NCBI GenBank assembly: GCA_036496605.1
Contig: DASXKV010000004.1
Location: 1-64,000 of the forward strand
Reading direction: 5' to 3'
DNA: 64,000 bases
Origin: Gemmatimonadaceae bacterium
GTDB taxonomy: Bacteria > Gemmatimonadota > Gemmatimonadetes > Gemmatimonadales > Gemmatimonadaceae
The translations under genes were made by a program, and so were the position numbers. Positions 24,205-33,104 of this stretch are shown piece by piece; the stretch's first letter is position 1, and the number at the start of each line of letters is the position of its first letter. The notes under the pieces are model-generated. The model searched no databases. It was not told the DNA's origin and worked only from the letters and a program-made list of their open reading frames with translations.

Positions 24205-25512
24205 TCATGCAATCCCTCGCCGAATCGCCTGCTCCATCCGATCCGCGAAGAGATCCACCTCATCCAGCGTCGTGTACACGTTAGGCGTCACCCGGAGCCC
24301 ACTGAATTCCGGATGGATCAACGGCGTCGTCACGATGTGATGCTTCGCCAGCAGCCACCCCTGCAGCTTCCCGATATCCATCCCCTCGACGGCGACAACG
24401 CCAATCGCCCCGCTCTCGTTAGGCCCGATCGGTGTCAGCATCTTCACCCGATCGCTCGCCGCCAACAGGCGCTTCGCCCAGCGATCGCGCAGCATCCGTA
24501 GCCGCGCGATTTTGCGGTCGGCGCCGATCGCGCGATGGAACGCCAGCGCCACCGCGATCGCGTTGTGATTCGCCGCCGGATGCGTCCCGATCTCCTCGTA
24601 CTTTCGAATGTCACTCGTCTGCTCGGCCGCCGCGGCCATCATTGGCCAGAGCGACGGAATCTTGTCGCGCCGCACATATAAGAATCCCGTCCCGATCGGC
24701 GCCATCAGCCACTTGTGGAGACTCGTCCCGTAGTAGTCGCACGCGAGGTCGTCGCGCGTGAACGGGAAGTGCGCGTACGCGTGCGCTCCGTCGACGAACA
24801 CCGCGATCCCCTTCGGCCGCGCCAGGTCGACGAGGCGACGCACGGGCGCGATGTATCCCGTCATGAAGCTGATGTGCATGACCTCGATGACGCGTGTCCG
24901 CGGCGTGATCGCTTCGGCCATACGCGCGACGTACTCGTCGGCGCTCTTGGGTGGCGTGTCCTGCCTAACGCTTTTGACGACGATGCCGTCGCGCCGCTCG
25001 CGCTGCCGCCAGGTCGTCTGCATCCGCGGATAGTTCTGCGTCGTGATGATCACCTCGTCGCCGCGCTTGAGGTCCAGCCCCAGGATCATTGTCTCGTTCG
25101 ACTCCGAGGCGTTGCGCGTGATCGCCATCTCTTCCTGGTCACAGCCGAAGTCGCGCGCGAGCTCGCGCCGCACGCTCTCGATGCGGGGTTCGAGCACACT
25201 CCACATGTGCTCGACTGGCAGCTCGTTCGAGAAGCGCAGATCGCGGATCATCTGCTCGAGCACGTGCGTCGGCGCGGGACTGCAACCGCCGTTGTTCAGA
25301 TTGACCATCGTCCGATCGAGATCGAACGCGCGCTGGATCTCCGCCCAGTACGCCTCGTCCTCCGCCACGGCGCCAGCCGGCTTACGCTCCGCGACGGTCT
25401 CCGCTCGCGCCAATCTCCGGAACGCATCCCCGCGCATCGCGGGCAGCCTAACGAACGGCAACGCCATGCCGGCGACGAGCGCGCGGCCAATGAACTCGCG
25501 ACGGTCTGTCAT
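24205..25512 (-). CDS. Tat-exported class V aminotransferase (isopenicillin-N epimerase-like)
   Basis: The N-terminus MTDRREFIGRALVAGMALPF is a twin-arginine signal. The 435-residue protein then has the fold-type I PLP layout: VNLNNGGCSPAP near the N-terminus, AITRNASESNETMILGL (phosphate-cup region), VFVDGAHAYAHF with the PLP-binding Asp, and the Schiff-base Lys in DYYGTSLHKWLMAPIGTGF. It resembles CefD-like or cysteine-desulfurase-like enzymes exported with cofactor bound. The substrate is unknown. It stands alone upstream of repeats on one side and the csoR terminator on the other. Confidence 0.85.
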   Translation of the reverse strand: MTDRREFIGRALVAGMALPFVRLPAMRGDAFRRLARAETVAERKPAGAVAEDEAYWAEIQRAFDLDRTMVNLNNGGCSPAPTHVLEQMIRDLRFSNELPVEHMWSVLEPRIESVRRELARDFGCDQEEMAITRNASESNETMILGLDLKRGDEVIITTQNYPRMQTTWRQRERRDGIVVKSVRQDTPPKSADEYVARMAEAITPRTRVIEVMHISFMTGYIAPVRRLVDLARPKGIAVFVDGAHAYAHFPFTRDDLACDYYGTSLHKWLMAPIGTGFLYVRRDKIPSLWPMMAAAAEQTSDIRKYEEIGTHPAANHNAIAVALAFHRAIGADRKIARLRMLRDRWAKRLLAASDRVKMLTPIGPNESGAIGVVAVEGMDIGKLQGWLLAKHHIVTTPLIHPEFSGLRVTPNVYTTLDEVDLFADRMEQAIRRGIA

Positions 25513-25565
25513 GATCGACCCTCTGAGGCGGTGGCAGAGGGTTAAGATGCGAATATTGGATGCCG

Positions 25566-25595
25566 GGCGCTAGCGAGGTCCGATTCGCTAGCGAA
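25566..25595 (-). terminator. terminator hairpin after csoR
   Basis: CGCTAGCGA (25568-25576) pairs perfectly with TCGCTAGCG (25585-25593) across an 8-nt loop. It lies just past the csoR stop at 25600, so on the minus strand it follows the operon. No strong T run follows, so termination may be weak. Confidence 0.6.
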
Positions 25596-25599
25596 TGAA

Positions 25600-25920
25600 T
25601 TATTCCCCCAATCTCATCAGCTCGACGAGCTCGTCGTACATCTCCGCCGCCTCGGCGTCAGTCCCACGGATCGCCGCCGTCGCGCAGTGCTTGAGATGGT
25701 TCCGCAGCAGCTCGCGACCGACGCTCCGTAGCGCCTCCTGTACCGACGAGATCTGCATGAGGATGTCCGCGCAGTAGCGGTCCTCGTCTACCATCTTCTG
25801 AATTCCACGCACCTGACCCTCGATGCGGCGAAGACGCTTCTGATTCTTCTCCTTGATGGCCGGATCGACCGCGACCGCCTTGCGGCCGGCATCGCAGCCG
25901 CACGATGCAGCATCATCCAT
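25600..25920 (-). CDS. csoR: CsoR-family copper-sensing repressor
   Basis: This 106-residue all-helical protein has the Cu(I) triad of CsoR: Cys50 (DRYCADIL), His75 and Cys79 (NHLKHC), with the C-x24-H-x3-C spacing expected. The [14 protein letters not shown] helix is the family's DNA-contact segment. A Cys-rich N-terminus (SCGCDAG) adds possible metal ligands. The start overlaps the copA stop by 8 bases, so repressor and pump are co-translated; the repressor would release the operator upstream of copA when Cu(I) binds. Confidence 0.93.
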   Translation of the reverse strand: MDDAASCGCDAGRKAVAVDPAIKEKNQKRLRRIEGQVRGIQKMVDEDRYCADILMQISSVQEALRSVGRELLRNHLKHCATAAIRGTDAEAAEMYDELVELMRLGE

Positions 25921-28147
25921 GACGAAATCTCCGCAGACGCAAGCTGTTCGAGACGACGCTCACCGAACTGAGCGCCATCGCCGCGCTCGCGATCACTGGA
26001 CTCAGTAGCACGCCGAAGAACGGGTACAGCACACCCGCCGCGATCGGGATGCCGACGACGTTGTAGACGAACGCCCAGAAAAGATTCTGCCGCATCGTCC
26101 GCATCGTTCGCCGCGCGAGCGCAATGCCGTCGGCGACCGCCGTTAGGTCCGGACGCAACACCGTGACGTCGCTCGCGTCGATCGCGATGTCGGTGCCGCT
26201 GCCTAACGCGAACCCGACGTCGGCCTGCGCGAGCGCGGGCGCGTCGTTGATCCCGTCACCGACCATCGCGACGACGTGCCCCTCGTCCTGCAGCCGCCGC
26301 ACCTCGTCGACCTTGCCCTCCGGCAGCACCTCGGCCACGACGAAGTCGATATCCGTCTCACGAGCAATCGCGTCGGCCGTCGGCCGGTTGTCGCCGGTGA
26401 GGAGGACGACGTCGAGTCCCATCTGCCCCAGCGCGCGAATCGCGGCGACCGACGTCGCGCGAATCGGGTCCGCGACCGCCATGAGCCCGAGCAACTTGTC
26501 GTCCGCGGCGACGTAGACGACGGACTTGGCGTCCGCGGCAACTCGCGCGGCGTCGGCGCTCAGGGCTCTCACATCCACACCGTACGCTTGCATCAGCAGC
26601 TCGTTGCCCGCGACGACGATCGCATCGCCCACGCGTCCTTCGACGCCGCGGCCCGGATCGGAGATCACTTCGAACTCGCTCGCCGGCGCCGACGACTCGA
26701 CGCCGTGCTCGCGCGCGTACCTGACGATGGCCGTTGCCAGCGGATGCTCGGAGAGTCGCTCCACCGGCGCGACGAGCCGCAGCATGTCGTTCTGCCTAAC
26801 GCCGCTGCACGTCACGACGTCGGTCACCGCCGGCCGGCCTTCGGTGACCGTGCCCGTCTTGTCGAGCACCACTGTGTCGATCGCGCCCGCGCGCTCGAGC
26901 GCCTCGCCGCCCTTGATGAGGAGTCCGAGCTCCGCGCCCTTCCCCGTGGCGACCATGACCGCCGTCGGCACGGCGAGCCCCATCGCGCACGGGCAGGCGA
27001 TGATCAGCACCGCGATGCTCGCGGCGAACGCGTGGACCGCCGCCGTCGCCGTAGCATGACCAACGACGAGCCATACGATAAATGTCACGATCGCGATCGC
27101 GATCACCGTTGGAACGAACACGCCGCTGACGCGGTCCGCGAGTCGCTGGATCGGCGCTCGGCTCCCCTGCGCCTGACGCATGAGCGTGACGATCCGGGCG
27201 AGCGCGCTTTCCTCGCCGAGTGTGGTCGCGGTTGCGTGGAGTGCACCGGAACCGTTGATCGTGCCGCCGACGATGCGGTCGCCCGCGTGCTTGAGCACCG
27301 GCCGCGATTCGCCGGTGAGCATCGACTCATCGACGCTGCTTTCGCCGCTCGCGATCACTCCGTCGACGGGAACACGCTCACCAGGTCGAACGAGAAACAC
27401 GTCCCCGCGATGGACCTGCTCGATTGGAAGCTCGAGCTCCTGTCCGCCCCGAACGACGCGCGCCGTCTTCGGCTGCAGCGACACGAGCCCGCGCAGCGCC
27501 GCCGACGTCCGTTGCTTCGCGCGCGCCTCGATCCAGTTGCCGACGAGGATGAGCGCGATGATGAGGACGACCGCCTCGTAGTAGAGGTTCGGCTGGAGCC
27601 CGCGGTCGGTGAAGACGTTAGGCGCCACCGTCGCGACAAGGGAATAGAGATAAGCCGAGCCCGTGCCGACGGCGATGAGCGTATTCATATCGGAGCCGCC
27701 GTGCCGCGCCGCGGACCACGCACGAACGTAGAACTGTCGTCCCGCCCAGATCATGATCGCGGTCGTGAGCACGAGCATGAGATACGGCTGCATCACCAGC
27801 ATCGCCGCGATGCCGACGACGAGGCTGACCCCTGCTTTCCACGCCAGCCGTCGCTCCTCGGCCGCGACCCCGCGCTCGCGCTCTTCTTCCTGGGCGAACG
27901 CGAGCGACCACGCCGACTCGTTAGGTGTGGTCGGCACGGAGGCGTCGTAGCCGGTCTCGCGTATCGCTTCGACCAGTGTTTCTGGCGAGGTGGTCGCCGG
28001 ATCGAAGTCGACGGTCGCGTTGTGGAGGAGGAGGTTGACGCTGGCCTCCTCGACACCCGGCGCTTTTGCGAGGGCACGCTGGACCCGCGCCTGGCAGGCG
28101 GCGCAGGTCATTCCGATGACGGGGATGTTGATCCTGGCGGTAGACAT
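25913..28147 (-). CDS. copA: Cu(I)-exporting P1B-type ATPase
   Basis: The 744-residue pump exports Cu(I) from the cytoplasm. In order: one N-terminal HMA domain with MTCAAC at 13-18, eight membrane segments, TGES 278-281 (actuator), CPC 385-387 (transport site), DKTGT 429-433 (phosphorylated Asp429), the HP motif near 468, GDGIND 630-635, the YN pair near 695 and a C-terminal MxxSS (MALSS). The start at 28147 is chosen because [15 protein letters not shown] is the usual beginning; 28186 would add residues read across the operator. It is followed by csoR. Confidence 0.96.
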   Translation of the reverse strand: MSTARINIPVIGMTCAACQARVQRALAKAPGVEEASVNLLLHNATVDFDPATTSPETLVEAIRETGYDASVPTTPNESAWSLAFAQEEERERGVAAEERRLAWKAGVSLVVGIAAMLVMQPYLMLVLTTAIMIWAGRQFYVRAWSAARHGGSDMNTLIAVGTGSAYLYSLVATVAPNVFTDRGLQPNLYYEAVVLIIALILVGNWIEARAKQRTSAALRGLVSLQPKTARVVRGGQELELPIEQVHRGDVFLVRPGERVPVDGVIASGESSVDESMLTGESRPVLKHAGDRIVGGTINGSGALHATATTLGEESALARIVTLMRQAQGSRAPIQRLADRVSGVFVPTVIAIAIVTFIVWLVVGHATATAAVHAFAASIAVLIIACPCAMGLAVPTAVMVATGKGAELGLLIKGGEALERAGAIDTVVLDKTGTVTEGRPAVTDVVTCSGVRQNDMLRLVAPVERLSEHPLATAIVRYAREHGVESSAPASEFEVISDPGRGVEGRVGDAIVVAGNELLMQAYGVDVRALSADAARVAADAKSVVYVAADDKLLGLMAVADPIRATSVAAIRALGQMGLDVVLLTGDNRPTADAIARETDIDFVVAEVLPEGKVDEVRRLQDEGHVVAMVGDGINDAPALAQADVGFALGSGTDIAIDASDVTVLRPDLTAVADGIALARRTMRTMRQNLFWAFVYNVVGIPIAAGVLYPFFGVLLSPVIASAAMALSSVSVVSNSLRLRRFRHG

Positions 28148-28156
28148 ATCTCTTTG

Positions 28157-28184
28157 TATGCTAGTATACCCCCCTACCCTATGC
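28157..28184 (-). promoter_or_regulatory. candidate CsoR operator/copA promoter
   Basis: Ten bases before the copA start lies TATGCTAGTATACCCCCC followed by TACCCTATGCA. A GTATACCCCCCTA core with flanking TATGC/ATGCA resembles the G-tract/C-tract dyads bound by CsoR regulators. The position over the expected promoter and the presence of csoR in the same operon support the call. The dyad is imperfect. Confidence 0.6.
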
Positions 28185-28249
28185 AACCCGATCGCGTCTG
28201 CGGCATCCGGGACCGACGCAAGCCACAGACGGGACAGCTGTTACCTGCT

Positions 28250-28390
28250 TTTGACACGGACAAGGCCGGACACGGCCAGACAAAGCCGGACAAAAGAAGA
28301 AGAGCGTTGAACGATCTTTTCAAAGGATCGCCAACGCTCTTTTGTTCTTGTCCGGCCGTGTCCGGTTTTGTCCGGCCGTGTCCGTGTTAA
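28250..28390. terminator. long imperfect inverted repeat ending in a terminator hairpin
   Basis: The central hairpin AGAGCGTTGAACGATC / GATCGCCAACGCTCT with TTTT on each side looks like a bidirectional intrinsic terminator. Outside it, repeated CCGGACA/GGCCGGAC words on the left are mirrored by TGTCCGG words on the right, extending the inverted repeat to about 60 bp per arm. It separates the kinase gene from the copper operon, so it probably stops kinase transcripts before the copA promoter. Confidence 0.75.
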
Positions 28391-28508
28391 CCCGTTAGAT
28401 GCCTGCCCTAATCAGGAGCCATCCATGGTCTGCGGGCTCGGCTGCGACAGTTCCCGGTCTGAGAGCCCGGAGTCCGAGAGCTCGGAGTCCGAGAGCTCGA
28501 CGCGCAGA

Positions 28509-29561
28509 TCAGGCCTTGAACACCGCCCGCATCGCCGCCGCGAACAGCCCCAGTTCGGCAATCAGCTTGGCCCCAATCACACTCACGCCTAACGCCGCAA
28601 CGCGCTTCCCGCTCGGCGTCCGCCGAAGCCATCCACGCCGCACCGACTCCGCGATCGCCGTGGCCAGGTCGCGACCATTACGCCAGCGACCATCGCGATC
28701 TTTCTCCAAGCACCTCTCGATCGCCGCGATGAGTAGCGGATGCTCACGCAGCGCCGACGGTACCACCTCGGCTAGCGGCCGATGTGCCTCGGCGACGTGC
28801 TTCGCCGCGAGCGCTTCGAACGTCGGCGCGTCGAAGGGCAGCTCGCCGGTGACCATGTAGTAGCCGAGCACACCTAACGAGTACAGATCGCTGCGTCCGT
28901 CGATGTCGAGCTCGCCCGCTGCCTGCTCCGGCGACATGTAGTGCGGCGTCCCGAACGCGCGTGAGGCTTCCGAGCGCACCGGATCGAGCGAGCGCTGCAG
29001 CGCGACGCCGAAATCGGTGAGCATCGGCCGTCCGGTGCTGCGCTCGATGATGATGTTCTCCGCCTTGAGATCGCGATGGACGACGCCTTCGCGGTGCGCG
29101 TAGTCGAGTGCGAGTGCGAGGTCGTGCAGGATGCTGCGCGCTTCTTCCGTCGGGATTCGCTGCTCCCTGCGCAGCCGCTCGGCGAGCGACTCGCCGTGGA
29201 CGTATTTCATCACGATGTAGACGAAGTGCGCCGCTTCACCGAATGTGTGCACCGGGACGATGTTCGCGTGGCTGAGCCGCGCCGTCATCCGTGCCTCACG
29301 ACGGAATCGCTCGCGATGTTCGTCCGACGAAGCGAACTCTTCGCGTAACACCTTGATCGCGACGAGACGGTGCAGCGCGATGTCGCGCGCGAGGAAAACG
29401 ATGCCCATGCCGCCGCGGCCGATCTCTCGCACGACCTGATACTGCGAGCCGATATGCGTCGCGATCTGCTCCCGCTCCCACGTCATCGGCGGCGCACCAA
29501 AGCTCCCACCGATGATGGGAAGCTCCTGCGTATCGGCGTATGGGTCGACGAAGCTGATCAC
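28509..29561 (-). CDS. serine/threonine protein kinase (Hanks type)
   Basis: The 350-residue protein has all main kinase motifs: glycine loop GRGGMG 48-53, ATP-binding Lys70 (VAIK), catalytic HRDLK 162-166, DFG 183-185, and GTPHYMSPEQ in the activation segment. A short C-terminal part after residue ~305 is hydrophobic (VAALGVSVIGAKLIAELGLFAA) and may anchor it to the membrane; there is no extracellular sensor domain. The GTG start at 29561 lacks a ribosome binding site, so ATG at 29486 (MTWEREQ) is an alternative. Substrates unknown. Confidence 0.9.
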   Translation of the reverse strand: MISFVDPYADTQELPIIGGSFGAPPMTWEREQIATHIGSQYQVVREIGRGGMGIVFLARDIALHRLVAIKVLREEFASSDEHRERFRREARMTARLSHANIVPVHTFGEAAHFVYIVMKYVHGESLAERLRREQRIPTEEARSILHDLALALDYAHREGVVHRDLKAENIIIERSTGRPMLTDFGVALQRSLDPVRSEASRAFGTPHYMSPEQAAGELDIDGRSDLYSLGVLGYYMVTGELPFDAPTFEALAAKHVAEAHRPLAEVVPSALREHPLLIAAIERCLEKDRDGRWRNGRDLATAIAESVRRGWLRRTPSGKRVAALGVSVIGAKLIAELGLFAAAMRAVFKA

Positions 29562-29697
29562 TGTGGTTGTTGGTGGTTCGTGACTGGTGGCTGCTGGTGC
29601 TTGGTTGTTCGTGTTGGGTTGTTGGTGCTTGGTCGTTCGTCTTCACCAACCACCAATCACCAACTACCAACCACCAACATCGACCAACCACTATTAC
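29562..29697. repeat. GGT-rich/ACC-rich heptamer-type inverted repeat
   Basis: Degenerate GTTGGTG, GGTTGTT and CTTGGTC units (29565-29640) face ACCAACCACCAATCACC units (29644-29697), separated by a short CGTTCGTCTTC core. This lies immediately upstream of the kinase GTG start and so forms the kinase 5' leader. Confidence 0.75.
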
Positions 29698-29801
29698 TGA
29701 CAACGACGCAAGCGAAATGGTTGTACTGGCCAGTCGCGTGCCGCACGACCGTCGTACGGATGTCGTTGGTCGAAAGTTACTTACCGACGTGTCAGCGTTT
29801 G

Positions 29802-31019
29802 TTAAGGTATCTGCGAGTGTTCGGTAATGGGAAACGGCGACCGAATACGGGCAGCCACGCGCTGCCCCACCATCGGCGCATCGCGCGCAATATTGAACAG
29901 TCCTCCCGTCGCGTCGTAGTTGTGACCGACGAAATACAGACCCTCGTGGTCGGCACTCGTGACGCGGTCGTGACGCAGCGCGAATCCCTTCGCGTCGACG
30001 CGGATCAGTTGCCCGAGTGGAGCGAGCGCAGGCGCAAACCCCGTCGCGAGAATCACGACGTCGAACGACACCTCGGCTGGTGTCTTCCCGTCGGCGAACG
30101 CGGCGCCACGCGCGGTGAGTCGCTCGACTCCGCCGCGCACTTCGATGAGGCCGTCACGAATCGCGTCGACCAGGTTGAAGCCGATGAGTGGAATGGCGTC
30201 GAGCGGACCGTACGCGGGACGCGGCAGCACCGGCGGCCCACGTCTCTTCTCGACGATCTTTCCAACGAGACGCACGACCGCTTCGCGTGCGACGCGCGGC
30301 AGCTTCCGGATGTAGAACGCGAGGTACTGAATCGGAAGTCCCAATATCTCACGCGGGACGACGTTCGCGCCCGAGCGCACCGCGATGGTGACGCGCGGCT
30401 TCTTTCCATTGTGGTTCGCCGCGCGCGCGAGCTCGCTCGCAATCTCACCTCCCGAGTTGCCGACGCCGACGACGAGGATGCGATTGTCGACGTATTCGTC
30501 CGGACGACGATAGTCGACCGAATGAATGAGTTGTCCGCCTGCGCGCGTGAACGCGTCGCCGCCGGCGATGTCCGGCTTGCGCGGATTGGCCATGATTCCA
30601 GTTGCGACGATCAGATCGCGGCACGAAATCGTTGCGTCTCCGTTCGGCGTCGCCGCGCGAACGAGCCAGCGATCCTCGCCGCCCGTTAGGCGCTCGACCC
30701 GGCGCACGTTCCAGCCGGTCCGCACGGGCAACTCGAATCGTTTGGCGTAGTCGCTCAGGTAGCGCACGAACTCGGCGCGCGAGACGAACAGCGGCGCCGA
30801 GCGCAGGAGCCGCATCCCCGGCAGCCCCGACATGTGCTTCCCGGTGTGCAGCGTTAGGCTGTCGTAGCTGTTCGCCCAGCTATGCGCGACGCTATCGCCC
30901 CGCTCGAGTACGACATGCTCGACACCGCGCACCTTGAGCTCGCGCGACGTCGCGAGCCCCGCCGGGCCAGCGCCGATGATGATCGCCTCGAAGCGCTCGT
31001 CCGCGTTCTTCTCTGGCAC
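29802..31019 (-). CDS. FAD/NAD(P)-dependent flavoprotein monooxygenase-like
   Basis: GTG at 31019 is chosen because AGGCAGG lies 7 bases upstream; the frame extends to 31097. The 405-residue protein has an N-terminal FAD site (IIIGAGPAGLATSREL), a second nucleotide site (ILVVGVGNSGGEIASELA) and an ATG motif (IVATGIMANPRKPDI), followed by VVILATGFAPALAPLG and a C-terminal GLYFVGHNYDATGGLFNIARDA. This layout is that of flavin-containing (YUCCA/CzcO-like) monooxygenases. The substrate cannot be told. It stands beside the lactate permease gene on the same strand with 84 bases between. Confidence 0.85.
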   Translation of the reverse strand: MPEKNADERFEAIIIGAGPAGLATSRELKVRGVEHVVLERGDSVAHSWANSYDSLTLHTGKHMSGLPGMRLLRSAPLFVSRAEFVRYLSDYAKRFELPVRTGWNVRRVERLTGGEDRWLVRAATPNGDATISCRDLIVATGIMANPRKPDIAGGDAFTRAGGQLIHSVDYRRPDEYVDNRILVVGVGNSGGEIASELARAANHNGKKPRVTIAVRSGANVVPREILGLPIQYLAFYIRKLPRVAREAVVRLVGKIVEKRRGPPVLPRPAYGPLDAIPLIGFNLVDAIRDGLIEVRGGVERLTARGAAFADGKTPAEVSFDVVILATGFAPALAPLGQLIRVDAKGFALRHDRVTSADHEGLYFVGHNYDATGGLFNIARDAPMVGQRVAARIRSPFPITEHSQIP

Positions 31020-31103
31020 TGACACCTGCCTAGCAGAGTATCTGAGATCTCGACAGCCCGGTTCCGTGGCGCATGATAGCCGCGCAAGGAACCGCAACTC
31101 CCG

Positions 31104-32717
31104 CTATCCCCTCACGAGCATTCCCGTAAAAACATACTGCTGCAGCAACACGAGCAGTCCCACCAGCGTCGCCAGCGCGAGGCTGTGAAAGAACACGTAA
31201 CGCAAGATCCGCCACTCGTGGCCGAACCAGCGCGTCGCGGTGCTCGCGACAACGATGCTCTGCGCGTCGATCATCTTGCCCATGACGCCACCCGAGCTGT
31301 TCGCCGCGGCCATCAGGATCGGATTGAGCCCCAGCCGCTGTGCGGTCACCTTCTGCAGGCTTCCGAAAAGCACATTCGACGCCGTGTCCGAGCCCGTGAG
31401 CGCTACCCCGAGCCAGCCGAGGAGCGTACCGAAGAATGGATAAAGGACGCCGGCGTGAGCGAAGGCTAATCCCAGGATCGCGTCCTCGCCGGAATAGCGC
31501 GTCGTGTAGCCGAGCGCGAGCATCGCCGCGATGGTGAGCAGCGAATGCCTGACGAGAACGAGCGTGCGGCCGTAATGGCGCAGTAGCTCGAGCGGCCGAT
31601 AGCGCAGCGCGAAGCCGGAGATGATCGCCGAGATGAGGATTGCCGTCCCGCTGGCGGACAGCCAGTTGAAGGTGAAGACCGCCGGCTCCGCGGTTGGCCG
31701 AAGGACGACCGGCGGCATGCGCTGGACCAGCTTGTCGAGTCCGGGGATCGCGATCTTCGGAGCGGAGATCGCGTCGAGCAACGCCTTGACGTTAGGCAGC
31801 CCCCACACGAATACGATCACCGAGAGCAGGATCCACGGGAGCCATGGCGAGATACCTGACGCAGCTGCCGGCGCGGGCGACGGCTTGGTGTCGCTGCGTT
31901 CCATCTTGCCGCCCCGCCATACGCGAAGGAACGCCGTCAGACAGATCATCGATGAGATGGCCGCGATGATGTCCACGAGCCAAGGGCCGTGGAAGTTCGA
32001 GACGAGAAATTGCGGCACGGCGAAGGTGATCCCGGCGACGAGGAGTGCGGGCCAGATCTCGATCGTGCGACGAAAGCCCGCGTACGCCCAGATCAACCAG
32101 AACGGCACGATGAGGGAGAAGATCGGGAGCTGTCGCCCGACCATTGCGCTCAAGGTCCGCGCGTCGATCGACGTCACGCCTTGAAGCGCAATGATCGGTG
32201 TGCCGAGCGCGCCGAAGGCGACCGGTGCCGTGTTCGCGATCAACGAGAGCGCCGAGGCTTCGAGCGCGGGAAATCCGAGTCCGATGAGAATCGCGCCGGT
32301 GACCGCGACCGGCGTCCCGAACCCCGCCGCGCCCTCGAAGAACGCGCCGAAACAGAACGCGATGAGTAAAAGCTGAAGCCGCCGGTCGCCGGTGATGGCG
32401 ACGACTCGAGCCTGGAGCGGCACGAACAGCTGCCGTTCATTGGCGAGATTGTAGAGGAAAATGACGTTGAGGATGATCCAGCCGATGGGCAGGAAGCCGT
32501 AGGCGGCGCCGAGGAGTGCCGCTTTCCCGGCCATCGCCGGCGGCATGCCGATGGGACCAACCGCGACGAGGAGCGCCGCGCCTAACGCGAGCAGCGCGGC
32601 AATGTGCGCGCGAACGCGCCGCGCGGCGAGAAGGCCCAGCAGCATGAGCAGCGGCAACGCGGCCAGGAGCGTCGAGAGCGTAGCGCTGCCTAACGGCCGG
32701 TAGTTTTGGGGCCACAT
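31104..32717 (-). CDS. lldP: L-lactate permease family transporter
   Basis: The 537-residue protein has about 13 membrane segments and the family's conserved stretches: FCFGAFFEGAAGFGTPVAVTG, ANTAPVAFGALGTPI, SDTASNVLFGSLQ and AANSSGGVMGKMIDAQSIVVA. These imports of lactate or glycolate are proton-coupled. No lactate dehydrogenase gene is adjacent. Two CCTAACG words lie in the first 150 bases of the gene. The start ATG is followed upstream by the largest heptamer element in the window. Confidence 0.92.
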   Translation of the reverse strand: MWPQNYRPLGSATLSTLLAALPLLMLLGLLAARRVRAHIAALLALGAALLVAVGPIGMPPAMAGKAALLGAAYGFLPIGWIILNVIFLYNLANERQLFVPLQARVVAITGDRRLQLLLIAFCFGAFFEGAAGFGTPVAVTGAILIGLGFPALEASALSLIANTAPVAFGALGTPIIALQGVTSIDARTLSAMVGRQLPIFSLIVPFWLIWAYAGFRRTIEIWPALLVAGITFAVPQFLVSNFHGPWLVDIIAAISSMICLTAFLRVWRGGKMERSDTKPSPAPAAASGISPWLPWILLSVIVFVWGLPNVKALLDAISAPKIAIPGLDKLVQRMPPVVLRPTAEPAVFTFNWLSASGTAILISAIISGFALRYRPLELLRHYGRTLVLVRHSLLTIAAMLALGYTTRYSGEDAILGLAFAHAGVLYPFFGTLLGWLGVALTGSDTASNVLFGSLQKVTAQRLGLNPILMAAANSSGGVMGKMIDAQSIVVASTATRWFGHEWRILRYVFFHSLALATLVGLLVLLQQYVFTGMLVRG

Positions 32718-32727
32718 GAGGGGAGAA

Positions 32728-33092
32728 GCTGGAGGGGCTAGGGCCCAGGGACTAGGGGTTAGGGGTTAGGGGTTAGGGGTTAGGGGTTAGGGGTTAGGGG
32801 TTAGGGGTTAGGGGTTAGGGGTTAGGGGTTAGGGCACTATGCCGTTCAGTGCCATCTCGCTTCTGAAGCTCTCGAGCCACCATGCCTAACGGCGTAGGAA
32901 GCAATGGCAGTGTCGTCATGGTGCCCCGGAGCGACCCCGCTCCCGCCGTCGCCGCGCACGGAGGCCGCCCCTAGACCCTAGCCCCTAGCCCCTAGCCCCT
33001 AGCCCCTAGACCCTAGACCCTAGACCCTAGACCCTAGCCCCTAGACCCTAGACCCTAGACCCTAGACCCTAGACCCTAGCCCGTAGCCCCAC
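32728..33092. repeat. large heptamer-armed element: (AGGGGTT)n - core - (CCCTAGA)n
   Basis: The left arm (32754-32834) has about 11.5 perfect copies of AGGGGTT. The right arm (32970-33083) has about 15 copies of CCCTAGA/CCCTAGC. The arms are partly complementary, and each has many runs of four G or C, able to form G-quadruplex or i-motif structures. The core (32835-32966) contains an ~82-base block (32881-32962) repeated at 45408-45486. The element fills the gap between the lactate permease and the next gene. No open frame is inside. Confidence 0.9.
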
Positions 33093-33104
33093 TATGAATC
33101 CGCC

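Noticed and set aside
26276..28390. 704-residue open frame on the plus strand opposite copA
   Set aside because: It is antisense to a fully conserved P-type ATPase, very rich in Arg and Asp, and has no domain. It is a shadow frame caused by GC-rich codon use.
29370..30689. 439-residue plus-strand frame across the kinase leader and flavoprotein gene
   Set aside because: It runs through repeats and is antisense to two supported genes; no start signal or domain.
32754..32834. CRISPR or telomere-like array
   Set aside because: The AGGGGTT units are directly adjacent with no spacers, so this is not CRISPR. The resemblance to telomere repeats is only in base content, and the array is inside the sequence with genes on both sides.
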